From NCBI GenBank assembly GCA_014381795.1, contig JACNKY010000255.1, positions 1 through 9,524 of the forward strand: 9,524 nucleotides of DNA. Reading direction: 5' to 3'. Under the pieces are notes generated by a model. It was given only the letters and a program-made list of their open reading frames with translations, ran no database searches and was not told the DNA's origin. This document shows, piece by piece, positions 7,496 through 9,524 of this stretch (its first letter is position 1; each line of letters opens with the position of its first letter). The translations under genes were made by a program, and so were the position numbers. This DNA is from Pseudomonadota bacterium (GTDB lineage: Bacteria; SAR324; NAC60-12).

Positions 7496-7526
7496 AATGG
7501 TTATGAAATATGCTAATTATTTAAGC

Positions 7527-7547
7527 CTGAAAACGACATATTTTCAG
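7527..7547. repeat. Inverted repeat CTGAAAA-N7-TTTTCAG upstream of miaB
   Basis: Perfect 7-bp arms (7527-7533, 7541-7547) with a 7-nt loop, in the 86-bp gap between the 130-residue gene and miaB. The minus-strand transcript has no U-run after it, so it is a weak terminator candidate at best. It could be an operator or an mRNA stem. Confidence 0.35.
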
Positions 7548-7568
7548 TTAGTTGGATAACATTATGTT

Positions 7569-7961
7569 TTATGCAGAAACAACTTCCAGCGGAGACATTC
7601 CAAGTTCTTCGGCGCAGATTACCTGAGCGACACTGCGGATATCTTTCGGAAACTCCACATAATAATCCTGACCGTTTCTTGACCACAATGTTTCCTCCAA
7701 CTGCATCCCGTGGGCAGTGGGTTTGATAAATTCAAACCACTCACTCTGGTAAAGTACTTCAAAAAGTCCTGCCAGATATTGTTTACCATTTTCTGAGGCA
7801 AAAGCCTTTTTTGGATTTTCCCGCACAGCATCTTTGCTACCAGTGTTAAAGGTCATGCGGAAATCAAATTTACCCCATTGAAAATGAACATACTGGTTTT
7901 TTTCGCCAGTCTCAGTTTTGAAGATGTGGTAATTTTGATGATCAACCGAATATTGTCTCAC
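7569..7961 (-). CDS. Conserved-context hypothetical protein between miaA and miaB
   Basis: 130 residues, not recognised. The gene is real on translational grounds: a GTG start at 7961-7959 has a near-perfect AAGGAG (7972-7967) 5 nt upstream, the best Shine-Dalgarno among the minus-strand genes. The protein lacks a signal peptide or membrane segment, so it is probably cytosolic. It is aromatic-rich: about 20 of 130 residues are Phe, Tyr or Trp, for example YVHFQWGKFDFRMTF (24-38) and SEWFEFIK (73-80). It has one cysteine (C116) and ends with a likely helix, DIRSVAQVICAEELGMSPLEVV. The first half looks beta-rich. It lies 69 bp after miaA and 86 bp before miaB on the same strand, so it may be co-transcribed with tRNA A37-modification genes. 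A role in that process is inference from position only. Confidence 0.8.
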   Translation of the reverse strand: MRQYSVDHQNYHIFKTETGEKNQYVHFQWGKFDFRMTFNTGSKDAVRENPKKAFASENGKQYLAGLFEVLYQSEWFEFIKPTAHGMQLEETLWSRNGQDYYVEFPKDIRSVAQVICAEELGMSPLEVVSA

Positions 7962-8030
7962 GAAGTCTCCTTTTGTGTTTTTGTGAATTCGAAGGCGAAA
8001 TTATCACCCTTATTTTCTCCTATAAAGCAC

Positions 8031-8951
8031 CTATTTTTCAAGGTAAACTTTGATATTGTCCAAGATTGCAGCTTCATCGTCGGGTTGATGCCATGCTATT
8101 TTTGCTTCTCTTCGGAACCATGTCATTTGCTTTTTTGCATATTGTCGGGTACGTTGCTGAATTCTTTTAACAAGTGCCTCCCAATTCAGGTTGTCTTGAA
8201 GATGTTCCACAATTTCCCGATAACCAATCGCCTGTAGAGCTTTCAGTTCAGGTGGATATGATTCCAACAGCATTTCGACTTCTTCAATCCAGCCGGATTT
8301 CAGCATTTTATGGGTACGTTGATTAATCCGTTCATAGAGCACGCTCCGTTCCCACTCATATGCAACAGCAAGCACAGGATAACGTGCTCCCGCAAACGGT
8401 TGCTGCTGCTGAAAATCGGCTATGCTGGTTCCGGTGGCCAGTACAACTTCCAGACTGCGCATAATCCTCGAAGTGTCGTTTGGATGCAGCCGCTTTGCAG
8501 TTTGCGGATCTTGTTTTTGCAACTGCTCCCAGCAATATGAGGTGCCGTGTTCTTCCTGCAGGCTGATAAGTTCCTTGCGAATATTTTCTGGAATCTCCGG
8601 AATATTACTAATTCCGTACATCAACGCACGGTAATACAAACCAGTACCGCCGACCAAAATCGGCAGCTTCCCCCGCTGCTGAATTTGCTGAATAATTTTG
8701 GCAGTATCACGTTCGTATTTTCCTGCTGAATAATTTCCGTCCGGATCAATCAGATCCAGTTGATGGTGCGGGACCAGTTTTTGTTCTGACAATGTCGGTT
8801 TCGCTGTGCCTATATCAAACTGACGATAGACCTGCATAGAATCAGAGCAAATTAATTCTCCGGTAAATTCCTGTGCTAGACGCAGCGCCAAATCACTTTT
8901 GCCACTTGCCGTTGGGCCAGCTACTACCACAATTGCTGAGGTATTATTCAT
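8031..8951 (-). CDS. miaA: tRNA dimethylallyltransferase MiaA
   Basis: Transfers dimethylallyl from DMAPP to N6 of A37 in tRNAs that read codons beginning with U, giving i6A37, the substrate of MiaB. 306 residues, normal length. Seen: P-loop AGPTASGKSDLA (11-22), DSMQVYRQFDIGTAKP (37-52) with the catalytic Asp and DMAPP/tRNA-binding residues, PHHQLDLIDP (61-70), VGGTGLYYRAL near 100-110, the insertion region with RLHPNDTSRIMRSLEV, ALQAIGYREI, and a C-terminal basic helix QRTRQYAKKQMTWFRRE. All core motifs are intact. The ATG at 8951 lacks a clear Shine-Dalgarno. The next gene on the same strand lies 69 bp downstream, and miaB follows that. Confidence 0.98.
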   Translation of the reverse strand: MNNTSAIVVVAGPTASGKSDLALRLAQEFTGELICSDSMQVYRQFDIGTAKPTLSEQKLVPHHQLDLIDPDGNYSAGKYERDTAKIIQQIQQRGKLPILVGGTGLYYRALMYGISNIPEIPENIRKELISLQEEHGTSYCWEQLQKQDPQTAKRLHPNDTSRIMRSLEVVLATGTSIADFQQQQPFAGARYPVLAVAYEWERSVLYERINQRTHKMLKSGWIEEVEMLLESYPPELKALQAIGYREIVEHLQDNLNWEALVKRIQQRTRQYAKKQMTWFRREAKIAWHQPDDEAAILDNIKVYLEK

Positions 8952-8999
8952 TGATAATTAATTTGCTGATGCAAAACTGAAAAGTTTGAGAAATGTATT

Positions 9000-9019
9000 T
9001 TGGAGCAGAGTAACTCCAA
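9000..9019. repeat. Hairpin TTGGAG-N8-CTCCAA between the DUF4416 gene and miaA
   Basis: Perfect 6-bp arms (9000-9005, 9014-9019) with an 8-nt loop lie in the 100-bp gap 8952-9051. On the minus strand it is followed by AATACATTT, not a proper U-run, so it could be a weak terminator for the DUF4416 gene or part of a miaA leader. Confidence 0.35.
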
Positions 9020-9051
9020 TATTATTGCCGTTTTTTGCTGCTAAAAAGGAT

Positions 9052-9429
9052 TTAGCTTTCATGAAGCTCTTGGTTGAGTTTTATTTCTGCTTTAAAATCT
9101 GCACGAACCTGCATAAAAAAATCATTATAACAACCGTCCTTTAAATCAGCAAAGGTCCAGGCTAACTCACGATAACCACTTTTGTCTTTGAGCAAAACAA
9201 GATCAGCCCAAATCCCTTCCCGCAGATATATTTTTTGCGCACCTTCTTTTCCGGAAAGCAAAACTACACGGTGAAAATCAAGATAACCCGGATCAAGATT
9301 AATTCTTCTGTTAGCGTCAAGGCTCAGCTGGTTTTCAATTTCCTGTGTCTTGAGCTTCCAGTCAACTGCAGACTCGAGACTTTGCAGACCTTCTATACTC
9401 AAGAAGCAGCGTTTCAGTTGACTACCCAT
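9052..9429 (-). CDS. DUF4416 family protein, apparently 5'-disrupted by an in-frame TGA
   Basis: The function of DUF4416 proteins is unknown. The readable 125 residues from ATG 9429 hold the family's core: EMGS-type start followed by QLKRCFLSIEGL, then RRINLDPGYLDFHRVVLL (41-58), QKIYLREGIWADLVLL (65-80), and the C-terminal LAWTFADLKDGCYNDFFMQVR (89-109). Full-length members are about 170-190 residues, so about 50-60 N-terminal residues are missing. The same frame continues upstream of the ATG with conserved-looking sequence, ELLFETAVYYAEE, so this ATG is the Met inside the family's YYxxEMG motif and is unlikely to be the true start. An in-frame TGA at 9474-9472 interrupts it, and beyond it the frame is open to the edge at 9524. 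It may be a pseudogene, a sequencing error, or a gene read through TGA. It lies upstream of miaA on the same strand. Confidence 0.75.
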   Translation of the reverse strand: MGSQLKRCFLSIEGLQSLESAVDWKLKTQEIENQLSLDANRRINLDPGYLDFHRVVLLSGKEGAQKIYLREGIWADLVLLKDKSGYRELAWTFADLKDGCYNDFFMQVRADFKAEIKLNQELHES

Positions 9430-9524
9430 TTCCTCTGCATAATAAACCGCTGTTTCAAACAGTAATTCGGCTCACGCTTGCTGAAGCAGCCAGCTCAGCT
9501 CACACAGCCTCTGCTTGTCCTGCC
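9430..9524 (-). pseudogene. Upstream in-frame part of the DUF4416 gene, containing TGA at 9472-9474
   Basis: In frame with the gene at 9052-9429, this segment reads QDKQRLCELSWLLQQA, then TGA, then AELLFETAVYYAEE before the Met at 9429. The stretch after TGA matches the pattern before EMG in DUF4416 proteins (hydrophobic-F-x-x-T-YY). The part before TGA fits the expected amphipathic helix only loosely. A single TGG-to-TGA change would explain it. The other two frames of this strand also contain stops. Confidence 0.45.

Noticed and set aside
7619..7831. 70-residue minus-strand frame overlapping the gene between miaA and miaB
   Set aside because: It is an alternative frame inside the 130-residue gene, which has the strong Shine-Dalgarno.
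9427..9474. Selenocysteine insertion at the DUF4416 TGA
   Set aside because: The hairpin after the TGA is short and closer than usual for a bacterial SECIS, and I recall no conserved Cys at this position of the family. A point mutation or read error is simpler.

Overview
This is a 9.5 kb stretch of an ordinary-looking bacterial chromosome with roughly 40-45% G+C by eye. The cell has an outer membrane: there is an LptE-type LPS-assembly lipoprotein and a second small lipoprotein candidate. Several genes have clear Shine-Dalgarno sites, for example AAGGAGA before groES and AAGGAG before the 130-residue gene, which argues against Bacteroidetes. A CIRCE element, a short DksA, LptE and a DUF4416 gene together suggest a deltaproteobacterium-like lineage (Desulfobacterota or SAR324 grade). 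That placement is inference, not demonstrated. No phage, transposase, CRISPR, tRNA or rRNA is visible.

Layout, left to right. 1-717 (-) is the N-terminal half of lysS, cut by the window edge. 718-967 is a dyad-rich divergent control region with a CIRCE operator and a sigma70-like promoter. 968-2962 (+) is the groES-groEL operon, with a 22-bp palindrome over the groES stop codon. 2988-3035 is a strong terminator usable from both sides. 3096-3452 (-) is a short DksA/TraR-family regulator. 3567-4133 (-) is LptE, with a TTG start. 4134-4439 has no established gene but holds a promoter candidate, a tiny ORF and a degenerate CA-N-AGAG inverted repeat. 4440-5615 (-) is a stand-alone FIST sensory protein. 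5784-6056 (+) is a small putative lipoprotein. 6118-7482 (-) is miaB, 7569-7961 (-) an unknown 130-residue protein, 8031-8951 (-) miaA, and 9052 to the right edge (-) a DUF4416 gene with an in-frame TGA near the edge.

How the genes relate. GroES and GroEL form one chaperonin and are probably under HrcA control through CIRCE. MiaA and MiaB are consecutive enzymes making ms2i6A at tRNA position 37, and they flank a same-strand gene of unknown function, which is the best functional lead here. The other genes are housekeeping or orphan genes without an obvious shared pathway.

I found no convincing new multi-gene system. Points worth a second look are the TGA in the DUF4416 gene, the protein between miaA and miaB, the palindrome at the groES stop codon, the nested dyads around CIRCE, and the inverted repeat at about 4272-4347.
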